64,000 bases of DNA, taken from positions 186,001 to 250,000 of the forward strand of contig NZ_LPVY01000003.1 of assembly GCF_001613805.1 (NCBI RefSeq), given 5' to 3'. The stretch comes from Thalassospira lucentensis. GTDB lineage: Bacteria > Pseudomonadota > Alphaproteobacteria > Rhodospirillales > Thalassospiraceae. The notes below the pieces were generated by a model. That model searched no databases and had not been told where the DNA came from. It was given only the letters and a program-made list of their open reading frames with translations. This document shows, piece after piece, positions 27,408-36,023 of the stretch. Position numbers and translations under genes: made by a program. Numbering within the stretch: the stretch's first letter is position 1; each line of letters starts with the position of its first letter.

Positions 27408-28256
27408 TCAAGCGTCTTCTCGGCTCTTGTCATCTGCATTTTCGTTTCCCGGTTCCGGGTGCTTGGAAACCAGAACCGGTGTATTTTCTTTTTCGCGCAG
27501 AACATCAAGGTCTTCGTATGTTTTGGCTGATACGACCGGTTTGGCTTGTGCCTCTGCCGAGCGGCGATCCGGTGGCGTTACAATCCCGCCGGACATAACC
27601 ATTTTAATCGCTTCCTCGACCGTCATATCCAAGATTACGATATCCCTGCGCGGCACGAACAAAAGGAATCCTGATGTCGGGTTCGGTGTCGTCGGAAGAA
27701 AGATATTAATCACAGTATCTTCCGTCAGGTTTTGCACTTCACCTTTGGTTTGGCCTGTAATGAAGCCGATTGCCCACATGCCACGACGTGGGTATTCAAG
27801 CAAAACCGCCTGTCTGAATGCATTGGACTGATTGGCAAGAACCGTTTCAAGGATCTGCTTGACCGCGCCATAAATGCTACGCACGGCAGGAATACGAGCC
27901 AGAATACGCTCATAAAGCTTGATCAGGGCACGACCGGCAAAGTTGGTGGTGAACCAGCCGACGACCGTGATGAAAATCAAGATCACCAAAAGGCCAAATC
28001 CCGGGATACCATATTCCTGATAGCCTTCGGGCAGGTAATAGACCGGGTTATAATGTCCCGGGATCAGCGGCATGACCTTGCTGTCAACGAATTCGATAAA
28101 CCACCATGCCAGTCCGAATGTAATGACAAGCGGAGCGCTAACGAGAACACCGGTCAGAAAATAGGCACGCACACGGGCGAAAAGCCCCGGGCTTGGCAGT
28201 GCATGACCGGAACTTTCATTGTCCGTTTCATGCTGGTCGTCACGATTGGCAGTCAT
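27408..28256 (-). CDS. DUF502 family membrane protein
   Basis: A 282-residue protein of the widespread DUF502 family, function unknown. After a polar cytoplasmic N-terminus there are two membrane segments, about residues 30-58 (YFLTGVLVSAPLVITFGLAW) and 83-108 (GFGLLVILIFITVVGWFTTN). The conserved ARIPAVRSIYGAVKQ near 139 and LPTTPNPTSGFLLFVP near 206 are diagnostic. The C-terminal ~60 residues are charged and probably disordered. It appears monocistronic. Confidence 0.85.
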   Translation of the reverse strand: MTANRDDQHETDNESSGHALPSPGLFARVRAYFLTGVLVSAPLVITFGLAWWFIEFVDSKVMPLIPGHYNPVYYLPEGYQEYGIPGFGLLVILIFITVVGWFTTNFAGRALIKLYERILARIPAVRSIYGAVKQILETVLANQSNAFRQAVLLEYPRRGMWAIGFITGQTKGEVQNLTEDTVINIFLPTTPNPTSGFLLFVPRRDIVILDMTVEEAIKMVMSGGIVTPPDRRSAEAQAKPVVSAKTYEDLDVLREKENTPVLVSKHPEPGNENADDKSREDA

Positions 28257-28458
28257 TGATCACCTGTGAAGATGGGTCGCATTACATGGCACTGCCTGTA
28301 ATACATGTTTGCATTCACCATTTGTCAGTAGGAATATGGCAATGCTGCGACTATTGATCAGGGGAAACTCCCCTTTCCTGAAGTGATAGCAGCATTCAAG
28401 TTTGCGGCGCAACCAAACAAACCGGGTGACACCAAACCGCCATCGTATAGGAGTTGTT

Positions 28459-28725
28459 TTGCAGGTCTGGATTGTTGAATACATATATGATGACAATGGC
28501 TCTGTTGGCATACGAACCGCCAAAGTTACGGCTCCTGATTATGAGACTGCCCGGCATTTTGCTTTGGGGGATGCACCAAGCGTCGATTTTGTCATGTCGC
28601 TACGTCCGGAGTCCGATGATCAGTTTCTCGGGCGACCAGCTATCCGGGCCCGTGAAATGACAGGCCAGGTCGTCCATGATGTTGTCGATCCTGATGAAGA
28701 CATCGAAGAAGACGATGACATCTGA
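28459..28725 (+). CDS. Small acidic hypothetical protein
   Basis: An 88-residue protein I do not recognise. A TTG at 28459, with AGGAG five bases upstream, is the best start; an ATG at 28402 in the same frame has no ribosome site. The first half looks folded (QVWIVEYIYDDNGSVGIRTA), and the end is very acidic (DPDEDIEEDDDI). It overlaps the start of the Nudix gene by 11 bases, so the two are probably co-translated. No function is assigned. Confidence 0.6.
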   Translation: MQVWIVEYIYDDNGSVGIRTAKVTAPDYETARHFALGDAPSVDFVMSLRPESDDQFLGRPAIRAREMTGQVVHDVVDPDEDIEEDDDI

Positions 28726-29158
28726 TATCGACAAACGCGACTATCTGACACGGCCCATCATTGGCATTGGCGCTGTTGTATGGCACGGCGATAATGTTCT
28801 TTTGATCCAGCGCGGCAAGGCGCCAAACAAAGGCAGTTGGAGCCTTCCGGGCGGTGCGCAGGAACTTGGGGAAACATTGCGTGAAGCGGTTCATCGCGAA
28901 GTTTTTGAGGAAACTGGAATCACGATTTCCGAACCGATCCTGATTGATACCGTCGATCTGATAACACCCGATAAAAACGGTCGGGTGCAATATCACTACA
29001 CCCTGATCGACTTTGTCGCAGAAGCATTGGAAGCAGATTTAAAAGCCGGTGGTGACGCCGCGAATGCCCGGTGGGTATCACCGACAGAACTTGGTAATTA
29101 TCAGCTTTGGGATAAAACCCGTGATATGATCAATCGCTCTCGCGCTTTGCGCCGATGA
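28715..29158 (+). CDS. Nudix hydrolase (ADP-ribose pyrophosphatase-like)
   Basis: A 147-residue Nudix protein that should hydrolyse a nucleoside diphosphate linked to another group. The Nudix box runs from GGAQELGETLREAVHREVFE (about residues 46-65) to ETGI, with all catalytic glutamates present. The N-terminus TRPIIGIGAVVWHGDNVLLI and SWSLPGG are typical of this subgroup. ATG 28715 is inside the end of the preceding gene. The substrate cannot be assigned. Confidence 0.88.
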   Translation: MTSDIDKRDYLTRPIIGIGAVVWHGDNVLLIQRGKAPNKGSWSLPGGAQELGETLREAVHREVFEETGITISEPILIDTVDLITPDKNGRVQYHYTLIDFVAEALEADLKAGGDAANARWVSPTELGNYQLWDKTRDMINRSRALRR

Positions 29159-29202
29159 CCCGACCATGATCCCATCGTGAAGCAAATCACATTACCATAA
29201 AG

Positions 29203-29234
29203 AAAAAGGCGACATCCTGTGATGCCGCCTTCTC
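29203..29234 (-). terminator. Terminator of rpoH
   Basis: On the minus strand GGCGGCATC-ACAG-GATGTCGCC (one G-T pair) is followed by TTTTTC, about 25 bases after the rpoH stop. Confidence 0.8.
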
Positions 29235-29254
29235 TGTTTGCGTTCGGAGTCTGG

Positions 29255-30124
29255 TTATGCCGCAGCATGCTGCGTCAGAACGGATTCCTGAATTTTCTTG
29301 AAAGCGCGTGCTTCAAGCTGACGCACACGTTCACGACTTACACCGAACCTTTCGCCGAGCTTTTCAAGCGTGATCGGATCGTCGCTCAGGAAACGGGCTT
29401 CGATAATTTCACGCTCGCGCTCAGGCAATTCACCCATTGCACTTTTCAGCATGTCGTTATGCAGAACACGTTCCTCGGCGTCGGCCACAATGCTTTCCGG
29501 GCTGGGTGCATCGGATGACAGGGTATCAAGATACTCCATGCCTTCGTCTTTGGGCATCGGCGTATTCAGCGAGAAATCACGCGCTGCAAGGCGACGATTC
29601 ATTTCCAACGCTTCCTTGCCGGTTACACCAAGCTTTTCTGCAACCGCATCGGCCTGCTCGGGTGACAGTTCACCATTATCATAAATGTTGAGCTGCTTTT
29701 TGGCTTTTCGCAGGCTGAAAAACAGCTTTTTCTGTGCGGCCATCGTGCCGAGTTTCACCATAGACCAGCTGTGAAGGATATATTCGGTCACAGCCGCTTT
29801 GATCCACCACATTGCATAGGTCGAAAGACGGAAACCGCGTTCCGGGTCAAACTTCTGAACGGCACGCATCAGGCCGGTATTGCCCTCTGCAACCAGATCA
29901 GCCATCGGCAAGCCATAGCCGCGATAACCAAAGGCAATTTTCGCAACAAGACGCAGGTGACTTGTGACCAGCTTGTGAGCTGCATCGGTGTCATCATGCT
30001 CGTGATAGCGGCGTGCAAGCATATATTCTTCGTCTACGCTGAGCATCGGGAACTTCCAGACCTGCCTCAGGTAACCAGAGAATCCGTCATCCTGCGGTAC
30101 TGCAGGTAATTTAATCGTGCTCAT
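29255..30124 (-). CDS. rpoH: RNA polymerase sigma-32 factor (heat-shock sigma)
   Basis: Directs RNA polymerase to heat-shock promoters. The 289-residue protein carries region 2 (MADLVAEGNTGLMRAVQKFD, then RLSTYAMWWIKAAVTEYI at about 75-125), the RpoH box QKKLFFSLRKAKKQLN near 132, and region 4 with the helix-turn-helix ITLEKLGERFGVSRERVRQL near 250. GGAGG is seven bases before ATG 30124. The transcript seems to have a long leader of up to about 300 bases with a perfect palindrome, and a terminator follows the gene. Regulation through mRNA structure and chaperone-linked turnover is usual for RpoH. Confidence 0.96.
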   Translation of the reverse strand: MSTIKLPAVPQDDGFSGYLRQVWKFPMLSVDEEYMLARRYHEHDDTDAAHKLVTSHLRLVAKIAFGYRGYGLPMADLVAEGNTGLMRAVQKFDPERGFRLSTYAMWWIKAAVTEYILHSWSMVKLGTMAAQKKLFFSLRKAKKQLNIYDNGELSPEQADAVAEKLGVTGKEALEMNRRLAARDFSLNTPMPKDEGMEYLDTLSSDAPSPESIVADAEERVLHNDMLKSAMGELPEREREIIEARFLSDDPITLEKLGERFGVSRERVRQLEARAFKKIQESVLTQHAAA

Positions 30125-30282
30125 ATCATGTCCTCCAGAGAGGTTTACGCATCACGCCTGACAATTCTTCCTACGAATTCAAACAGACTCTAGATGACGC
30201 GCAAACACTGTCAGTTGTGAACTTAATCACTCGGACGACCGGCAGTCATTTTGGGAAATGGTTCCGTCCGGTCGCAATTTCA

Positions 30283-30301
30283 TCCCATAGGCCCTATGGG
30301 A
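30283..30301. repeat. Perfect 19-bp palindrome in the rpoH leader
   Basis: TCCCATAGG-C-CCTATGGGA, nine-base arms around one base, about 160 bases upstream of the rpoH start. It could be an operator or, in RNA, a stem. Confidence 0.6.
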
Positions 30302-30435
30302 GAGGACAGCAGACGCAAAGATAACTCATATTCATCGTGTCTCTTCCTTCCTCGAAGCAAATCGACAATTTACATGTCCGCCATTAGGCCGGAACACTAT
30401 CCGGCGGTGCCATTGGGCCCCCACCCGCAAAAGTT

Positions 30436-30465
30436 AATATATCTAAACCCGAGTAAATTCGTCAA
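30436..30465 (-). promoter_or_regulatory. Possible sigma-70 promoter of rpoH
   Basis: On the minus strand TTGACG (30465-30460), an 18-base spacer and TATATT (30441-30436). If used, it gives a leader of about 305 bases. Other, closer promoters cannot be excluded. Confidence 0.4.
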
Positions 30466-30749
30466 GATAAACCTGACCGGATTTCAGCTATATTTAACTT
30501 TCAATATCAGCATTTTACATAATTTACCCGATAAATCCAGTCGGATATTATCAATGCTGACAAACTCACGCTAGGATCGATATGCGGCAAAAAAAAGGCA
30601 CGCTGTATTGTTTTTCACAGAGTTTTTGCGCTTTAGATAAAGTCTCGCTTATTCGCGTGCCCCGCGCGAAACCTGTTGCCATTCCCCCAGCATCAACCCT
30701 AAGACCATTTTGACCGGCAACAGCATACATGACCAAAGGACAGCTATAG

Positions 30750-31259
30750 ATGAACATGGCGAAAGCAGACGCAATATCCCCCTGTCCATGTGGTGCCCCC
30801 AAAATCTTTGGCAAATGCTGCGGTGAACTACTGTCTGGAAAGCGCAAAGCCTCAACGGCAGAGCAATTGATGCGGTCTCGGTATAGTGCTTTTGTCACTA
30901 GCGATGCCGATTACCTGCTGGCGACCCTTGCTCCGGAAAAGGCATCCGGATTTGATCCTGAGCAGATAAAGGCAGATCACAATGAATGGCTAGGCCTAGA
31001 AATTATTGCCACTCACAAAGGTGGCATCCTCGATCAGCACGGGATGGTCGAATTTATTGCCCGATTTCGTGACAACGGGCGGGATCACGCGCTACATGAA
31101 ATATCCCGGTTCGAACGGCGTAATGGTCACTGGTTGTATATCGATGGTGAATTTCCCGAAACATCGCCCGGCAATATCACGGCCAGCCCAACAAATACCG
31201 GTCGAAATGATCCCTGCCCGTGTGGCTCTGGGAAGAAATACAAAAAATGCTGCGGCTAG
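30750..31259 (+). CDS. YchJ-family protein with N- and C-terminal SEC-C zinc motifs
   Basis: A 169-residue protein with the YchJ/DUF1186-like architecture: an N-terminal metal motif CPCGAPKIFGKCC at about residues 11-23, a central NTF2-like domain (YSAFVTSDADYLLATL near 49 and FIARFRDN near 97), and a C-terminal SEC-C motif DPCPCGSGKKYKKCCG. SEC-C motifs bind zinc and, in SecA, contact SecB and ribosomes. The molecular function of YchJ is not established. AAGGA lies nine bases before ATG 30750. The stop overlaps the end of the convergent Nudix gene by a few bases. Confidence 0.88.
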   Translation: MNMAKADAISPCPCGAPKIFGKCCGELLSGKRKASTAEQLMRSRYSAFVTSDADYLLATLAPEKASGFDPEQIKADHNEWLGLEIIATHKGGILDQHGMVEFIARFRDNGRDHALHEISRFERRNGHWLYIDGEFPETSPGNITASPTNTGRNDPCPCGSGKKYKKCCG

Positions 31260-31744
31260 GATGACGCTTGTTCGCCCATAACACCGATCTCAAGGGCCCA
31301 GCGATGAAACGGACGGATTAGTTGTTGATAGGCTTCGTCATAGGTCAACCAGATTAATTCATGATCTGGTTCAACCGGAGGCCCCAAACGTTCGGTAAAT
31401 TTGCACAGGAAAAACACACCGCGTTTTAGTCGAAATCGACCCTTGGCAAAGTTATTGACGTATTGTGACGCAATACCAAGGCGATTATGGATATCGATCT
31501 TGTAACCGGATTCTTCATAGGCTTCGCGATGCAATGCATCGCGTTCACTTTCTCCGCGCTCCACCCCACCACCAATAAGCACCAGCCCCTTTGGGGTACG
31601 CGCAACGGCAACTTCGCCCGCATCGTTCAGGATGACGGCATAGACACAGTCTTGCACGATATAATTTCTACCCATGTCAGGGTTGCCAAAGATCGGTCCA
31701 ACCAAATTGATGTTCCTGGATTGCGGCCTTGCAAATATGTTCAA
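31256..31744 (-). CDS. Nudix hydrolase
   Basis: A 162-residue Nudix protein, substrate unknown. The Nudix box is GGGVERGESERDALHREAYE followed by ESGY, at about residues 57-80, with the catalytic REAYEE glutamates present. The C-terminus EPDHELIWLTYDEAYQQLIR resembles MutT-like or NTP-pyrophosphohydrolase groups. The start is uncertain: TTG at 31744 gives the full frame, while ATG 31675 would cut off 23 residues. A GTTC-AAAT-GAAC dyad overlaps the TTG start. Its 3' end overlaps the convergent YchJ gene. Confidence 0.82.
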   Translation of the reverse strand: MNIFARPQSRNINLVGPIFGNPDMGRNYIVQDCVYAVILNDAGEVAVARTPKGLVLIGGGVERGESERDALHREAYEESGYKIDIHNRLGIASQYVNNFAKGRFRLKRGVFFLCKFTERLGPPVEPDHELIWLTYDEAYQQLIRPFHRWALEIGVMGEQASS

Positions 31745-31751
31745 ATGAACA
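31738..31751. repeat. TGTTC-N4-GAACA dyad at the Nudix gene start
   Basis: TGTTC-AAAT-GAACA, a perfect inverted repeat overlapping the proposed TTG start codon. The same GTTC-N4-GAAC arrangement recurs upstream of ugpB (38473) and of the potF-type gene (42950). Confidence 0.5.
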
Positions 31752-31778
31752 CTTCAGATGTTTGAAGTTACGACAATT

Positions 31779-32654
31779 TCAAATTGTCCGTGCCTGATCA
31801 AGCAGCAATTGACACCGAACTGCATCCAGACGCAATTCTGTGCGGCGAGCATCCGAGAAGTACTTTTTAAGGTCATCATTTGATACCGGTATTTCAAGAC
31901 CACCGAACTCGGACGACAGACGTTTGACATGGTGTTCAGGCAATATCCGATCACGAAACCTGCCCTTGTTCAGGAACTTCTCGGCCAATGCAAAATCAAG
32001 CTGCATATTCCGATACAGGATGGTCTGGTAATTTGCGTGCATCTGCAAGTTTCCCTCGGCCGAAACGAACAGGATCGGGAACATGACGGCAAGCTCCGGT
32101 AAGTGCCGGTTCGGATATACCTGACCGTTCCAGTACTTTTCCGCCAAGCTGCCGTAAATATCGTAATCAGAAATCGAATGGAATCTGGCTTTGCCAAGTG
32201 GAAGAATTTCCACCTTTGGCTTGGTGATCGTTACAGTATCGTTGGAAACATCGACATAAAGATCTCCGAACTGGAATGCGTTCTGAAAATATTCGTGGCG
32301 CAGATTGCCCCAGACCCTTTTGGCAATCCCCCCCCCCTGCAGACAGAAATCGCGCAACGCCGCAAGTCCTGCTGTCTTTGGTGATCGGAGTTCATGTTCC
32401 AGCAGGTCTTTGACCCCCTTGGTTATCTCGTAACAATAGCCTTTCGGATAAATCCCCTTTTGTGGATGGTTCGCCGGGTCGAATTCCTGATCGAACTGCA
32501 GTCTCAGACGCAGCATGTCGTCATAAAGTTCCTTTAAACGGGGCAGCAGGTACTTTTTCGTCAGTTTGACCTGTTTGAAGTTCGTCGGCAGGATTTGTTC
32601 CTCTTCTGCCTGACGCTTTATGAATTCAAGACTTAGCTTGCCGCTGGATATCAT
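31779..32654 (-). CDS. Hypothetical protein with an in-frame ten-G tract
   Basis: A 291-residue soluble protein that I do not recognise. It begins MISSGKLSLEFIKRQAEEEQ and has no signal peptide, membrane segment or obvious catalytic motif; it looks mixed alpha/beta, with many charged residues. At 32328-32337 the coding strand has ten consecutive G (codons CAG GGG GGG GGG, residues QGGG of CLQGGGIAKR, near residue 108). A change of one G would frameshift the gene, so it has the form of a phase-variable contingency locus; in this copy the frame is intact. The next gene upstream on the strand is ssb, separated by a terminator, so it probably has its own promoter. Confidence 0.75.
   Translation of the reverse strand: MISSGKLSLEFIKRQAEEEQILPTNFKQVKLTKKYLLPRLKELYDDMLRLRLQFDQEFDPANHPQKGIYPKGYCYEITKGVKDLLEHELRSPKTAGLAALRDFCLQGGGIAKRVWGNLRHEYFQNAFQFGDLYVDVSNDTVTITKPKVEILPLGKARFHSISDYDIYGSLAEKYWNGQVYPNRHLPELAVMFPILFVSAEGNLQMHANYQTILYRNMQLDFALAEKFLNKGRFRDRILPEHHVKRLSSEFGGLEIPVSNDDLKKYFSDARRTELRLDAVRCQLLLDQARTI
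32328..32337 (-). repeat. Homopolymer of ten G (coding strand) inside the hypothetical gene
   Basis: Ten consecutive C on the plus strand, the longest G/C homopolymer noticed in the window. Such tracts are prone to slipped-strand length change and also to sequencing error. Confidence 0.9.
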
Positions 32655-32730
32655 TTTATGTGCAACTTCTCGCCAATCACGATCCGGAACACTAACACAG
32701 ACCTAAAAAACCTAGTGTTGCTTAGCATTT

Positions 32731-32771
32731 AAACAAAGATGCCCCCGGACAAAAGCATGTTCGGAGGCATC
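32731..32771 (-). terminator. Terminator of ssb
   Basis: On the minus strand GATGCCTCCG and CGGGGGCATC form a long stem (one wobble) with an AT-rich apical part, followed by TTTGTTT, about 30 bases after the ssb stop. Confidence 0.8.
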
Positions 32772-32798
32772 AATGAAATCTTGTAATCAAATATTTTC

Positions 32799-33323
32799 TT
32801 AGAATGGAATCTCGTCATCAAGATCCGGTGCGCCAGCCGGTGCCGAACCGCTACCCGAGGAGGATCCGCTGTTACCCCAGCCAGCATCGGAACCGCCGCC
32901 GTATCCACCACCGTTATCTGCACCGTATCCGCCGCCCGATCCGGAACCACCACCCATTCCGCCACCTTCGCCGCGGTTATCCAGCATGGTCAGGTTCGAG
33001 TTAAAGCCTTCAAGAACGATCTCGGTGGTGTAGTTGTCCTTGCCATCCTGTCCCTGCCATTTGCGGGTGCGGAGCTGGCCTTCGATGTAAAGCTTGCTGC
33101 CTTTTTTCACAAAGCGCTCGACAACGTCGGCAAGGCCTTCGTTGAAGACGACAATACGATGCCATTCGGTGCGCTCGCGGCGCTCACCCGACTGACGGTC
33201 ACGCCATTGTTCCGAAGTCGCAATGCTGAAATTGGCAATCTTTTTGCCCGCCTGGGTGAAACGGATTTCAGGGTCGCGGCCGAGGTTCCCGACGAGAATG
33301 ACTTTATTGACACTGCCAGCCAT
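32799..33323 (-). CDS. ssb: Single-stranded DNA-binding protein
   Basis: Binds ssDNA during replication and repair. The 174-residue protein has the OB-fold at residues 1-110 ([20 protein letters not shown], then [20 protein letters not shown]). A Gly/Ser-rich linker follows (about 118-165), and the acidic tip DLDDEIPF recruits partner proteins. No LexA box of the uvrA/recG kind is seen upstream; a TTTCGTA-TG-TACGAAA dyad is present instead at 33356. Terminator downstream. Confidence 0.97.
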   Translation of the reverse strand: MAGSVNKVILVGNLGRDPEIRFTQAGKKIANFSIATSEQWRDRQSGERRERTEWHRIVVFNEGLADVVERFVKKGSKLYIEGQLRTRKWQGQDGKDNYTTEIVLEGFNSNLTMLDNRGEGGGMGGGSGSGGGYGADNGGGYGGGSDAGWGNSGSSSGSGSAPAGAPDLDDEIPF

Positions 33324-33355
33324 GGGTTATCTTCCAAAGTTTGTGTTGTCCGCCG

Positions 33356-33371
33356 TTTCGTATGTACGAAA
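33356..33371. repeat. Inverted repeat upstream of ssb
   Basis: TTTCGTA-TG-TACGAAA, seven-base arms with a two-base centre, 33 bases upstream of the ssb start and just beyond the end of the GAF gene. Possible operator, or the 3' hairpin of the upstream gene. Confidence 0.45.
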
Positions 33372-33382
33372 CTGGTGAGTTA

Positions 33383-33856
33383 TCATTGCGCAAAAATGCG
33401 CTGCATTAAAGTTTCAAGTGCAACGCGATCAGTCTCGTCGAACGAGCCGATGTCGACACTATCGACGTCAAGCACCGCAATCAACTGTCCTTGCGTATTC
33501 AGAACCGGCACCACGATTTCTGAGTTCGACCGGCTGTCACAGGCAATATGCCCGGGAAAGGCATGAACATCTTCAACAAGCTGGGTTTCAAGCGTCGCAG
33601 CAGCCATACCGCAGACACCACGGCCAAACGGAATGCGCAGGCAGCCCAAAGTTCCCTGATACGGCCCAACGACCAGTTCATTTTCTTTTTCCGGATCAAC
33701 GATATAGAAGCCTGTCCAGAAATAATAGTCGAACTTTTGCGCCAGAATGCAGCTAACCGTTGCCATCAGGGCTGTGACGTTTTTTTCGCCCTCGGTGATG
33801 CTGATCAGTTCTTTTTCGGCTTCCAGATAAAGAGCCTGTTTCTGTTCGGCGTTCAC
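33383..33856 (-). CDS. msrC: Free methionine-(R)-sulfoxide reductase (GAF domain, MsrC/YebR)
   Basis: Reduces free Met-(R)-O, using a GAF-fold active site. The three catalytic-type cysteines are at residues 72 (TLGCLRIPFG), 82 (RGVCGMAAAT) and 106 (GHIACDSRSNSEI). Their spacing of 10 and 24 residues is the same as in the E. coli enzyme. WTGFYIVDPEKENELVVGPY and VLDVDSVDIGSFDETD complete the family pattern. At 157 residues the length is standard. It lies just upstream of ssb in the same direction. Confidence 0.93.
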   Translation of the reverse strand: MNAEQKQALYLEAEKELISITEGEKNVTALMATVSCILAQKFDYYFWTGFYIVDPEKENELVVGPYQGTLGCLRIPFGRGVCGMAAATLETQLVEDVHAFPGHIACDSRSNSEIVVPVLNTQGQLIAVLDVDSVDIGSFDETDRVALETLMQRIFAQ

Positions 33857-33950
33857 GTGATGCTCCTGCGTTTATAAGCGCCTAGGAACTACCTGTTTGC
33901 CCGCATGGAGACAAGAACAAAATCACCCTTTCCAAACAAGTGTGATCTTA

Positions 33951-33984
33951 TAAAACAGCCCCGGCGCAATGAATGCACCGGGGC
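33951..33984 (-). terminator. Terminator of the ugp operon
   Basis: On the minus strand GCCCCGG...CCGGGGC is followed by TGTTTTAT, about 45 bases after the ugpC-type stop. A smaller GTC/GAC hairpin precedes it. Confidence 0.8.
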
Positions 33985-34024
33985 CGCTGCAGACCGTCTT
34001 GCGACGGACCAGGGAACTCGAAAA

Positions 34025-35095
34025 TCAAAGGCGTTTACCACTGTCCTTGTCGAACAGGTGAACCAGATTTGCACTGGTTGCCAGCGACAATTCCTGCCCT
34101 TTATCAAACTGATGTGTGCCTTGCATACGCAAGGTCACATTTTCATTCTTCTTGCCGAACTCAAGATATATCAAGGTTTCCGCCCCCAGTGACTCGATCA
34201 TGCGAACCCGGGCTTTCAATGCACCGCTACCATCGGCCTTAAGCGTGAAATGTTCCGGGCGCACACCAACGACAAGATCGCGGCCTGCGTCAATTACGTG
34301 GTCGAGATCAATCTTACTGCCATCGCCCAGAACAACATGGCTTTTGTCATCCGCAACCTTACCATCAAGGAAGTTCATTGATGGTGATCCGATGAAGCTT
34401 GCAACGAACAGGCTGGCAGGCTTTTCATAGATTTCAATCGGCGTACCGATCTGTTCGGCGATACCGGCATTCATGACAATCAGGCGATCTGCCAATGTCA
34501 TGGCTTCAACCTGATCATGAGTCACATAAACAGATGTAATACCAAGGCGTTGCTGAAGGTTCTTGATTTCAAGTCGCATATCAACACGCAATTTGGCATC
34601 AAGGTTGGACAACGGTTCGTCAAACAAAAAGACTTTGGGTTCACGCACGATCGCGCGGCCCATCGCAACGCGCTGGCGCTGACCGCCTGAAAGCTGCTGT
34701 GGTTTACGTTCCAGATAATCGTCAAGTTGCAAAATCTTCGCTGCATCACGAACGCGGGTGTCGATCTCGACTTTGCTGTATCCGCGGTTCTTGAGCCCAT
34801 AAGCCATGTTGGCGTAATTGGTCATATGCGGATAAAGCGCGTAGTTTTGAAACACCATGGCGATATCACGATCAGCAGGGGCGACATTGTTCACCACCCG
34901 GTCGTCAATCTTGATCTCGCCGCTTGAAATGCCTTCAAGCCCGGCAATCATGCGCAGAAGTGTCGATTTTCCGCAGCCGGACGGCCCCACCAGAACGGTG
35001 AATTCCCCGTCACCAATTTCTAGATCAATACCATGCAGGGCCTTAAAGCCGTTGGCGTAGGTTTTTTCAGCCCGATTAAGGGTAACAGTTGCCAT
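34025..35095 (-). CDS. ugpC: ABC importer ATP-binding protein (UgpC/MalK type)
   Basis: ATPase of the sn-glycerol-3-phosphate-type importer. Walker [10 protein letters not shown] is at residues 37-45, the signature [16 protein letters not shown] near 134, Walker [17 protein letters not shown] near 155, and a regulatory TOBE/MalK-like domain covers about 235-350 (VVGVRPEHF). AGGA precedes ATG 35095. It is last of four genes in the order B-A-E-C on the minus strand, as in ugpBAEC. CUT1 ATPases can serve several importers, so it may not be exclusive. Confidence 0.9.
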   Translation of the reverse strand: MATVTLNRAEKTYANGFKALHGIDLEIGDGEFTVLVGPSGCGKSTLLRMIAGLEGISSGEIKIDDRVVNNVAPADRDIAMVFQNYALYPHMTNYANMAYGLKNRGYSKVEIDTRVRDAAKILQLDDYLERKPQQLSGGQRQRVAMGRAIVREPKVFLFDEPLSNLDAKLRVDMRLEIKNLQQRLGITSVYVTHDQVEAMTLADRLIVMNAGIAEQIGTPIEIYEKPASLFVASFIGSPSMNFLDGKVADDKSHVVLGDGSKIDLDHVIDAGRDLVVGVRPEHFTLKADGSGALKARVRMIESLGAETLIYLEFGKKNENVTLRMQGTHQFDKGQELSLATSANLVHLFDKDSGKRL

Positions 35096-35157
35096 TTTCG
35101 TATCCTGTATGCGGATCTGTGTATTTTAAATCACTGACATCAAATGATTGATCGAGC

Positions 35158-36012
35158 CTATTTTTCGGTTTCGACCAGACCTTTGACGAACATGCGCTGG
35201 AAAATTACCACCACCAGCACCGGCGGGATGGTAGCCATGATCGTCAATGCGAATGCCTTGGGGAATTGCGGTATCTGCCCGCCTTCATAGAGCGAGTTGT
35301 ATACCTGCTTGATCCCGATCACGATGGTATAAAGCTGATCATCGGTAGTCATCAGCAACGGCCAGAGATACTGGTTCCAGCCAACAACGAACATGATGAT
35401 GAAAATCGCTGCGATCATGGTGACCGAAAGCGGCACCAGAATATCGATGAAAAACCGTAACGGCCCTGCCCCATCCAAACGTGCGGCTTCGAGCAATTCA
35501 TCGGGCACCGACCTATAAAACTGCCGGAAGAAGAATGTGCCGGTTGCCGAAGCAATCAAAGGCAGAATCAAGCCCGTATAGGTATTGAGCAAACCAAGAT
35601 TAGCGACGACTTCGTAAGACGGTACGATACGAACCTCAAGCGGCAGTAAAAGCGTCGCGAAAATGACCCAAAATAGTGGCACCGCCAGTCTGAACCGGAA
35701 ATATACAATCGCATAGGCCGCCATCATTGAAATGATAACCTTGCCAATTGCAAAACCAAGCCCGAGGACCATGCTGTTAAACAACATTTCAAGTGCGGTT
35801 ACCCGCCCCTTGGTTGCGGCGCTGTCAAACAGGATTGCCCCATAATTCTCAATGAAATGCCCACCAAACCAGAACTGCAAACCATGCTGGAAAAGATACT
35901 CGCGAGTATGAGTTGAAGACACCAATGCAATCCAGACAGGCAGGATCATGAACAACGATCCAATGATCAAGATCAGGTGATTGGTGATTGTACGCCACTT
36001 TGACTGATACAT
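35158..36012 (-). CDS. ugpE: Glycerol-3-phosphate-type ABC permease (UgpE)
   Basis: A 284-residue permease with about six transmembrane helices. The EAA loop is near residues 170-195 (VPDELLEAARLDGAGPLRFF). The N-terminal helix ITNHLILIIGSLFMILPVWI and the C-terminal VVVIFQRMFVKGLVETEK are typical UgpE. AGGGGG precedes ATG 36012. It pairs with UgpA, whose gene is 11 bases upstream on the strand. Confidence 0.92.
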   Translation of the reverse strand: MYQSKWRTITNHLILIIGSLFMILPVWIALVSSTHTREYLFQHGLQFWFGGHFIENYGAILFDSAATKGRVTALEMLFNSMVLGLGFAIGKVIISMMAAYAIVYFRFRLAVPLFWVIFATLLLPLEVRIVPSYEVVANLGLLNTYTGLILPLIASATGTFFFRQFYRSVPDELLEAARLDGAGPLRFFIDILVPLSVTMIAAIFIIMFVVGWNQYLWPLLMTTDDQLYTIVIGIKQVYNSLYEGGQIPQFPKAFALTIMATIPPVLVVVIFQRMFVKGLVETEK

Positions 36013-36023
36013 GACGCGTCCCC

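Larger units (their letters stand above)
30125..30749. other. Long divergent intergenic region between rpoH and the YchJ gene
   Basis: About 625 bases with no convincing gene. It holds the rpoH leader with the palindrome at 30283-30301, a possible rpoH promoter at 30436-30465 and a strongly AT-rich stretch from about 30430 to 30560. A 107-codon open frame at 30251-30574 has no ribosome site or family resemblance. Confidence 0.55.

Noticed and set aside
30251-30574. 107-codon frame upstream of rpoH
   Set aside because: Lies over the probable rpoH leader and promoter, no ribosome site, odd composition.
32799-33383. LexA box upstream of ssb
   Set aside because: Looked for GTTC-N7-GTTC or its complement between 33323 and 33383 and found none.
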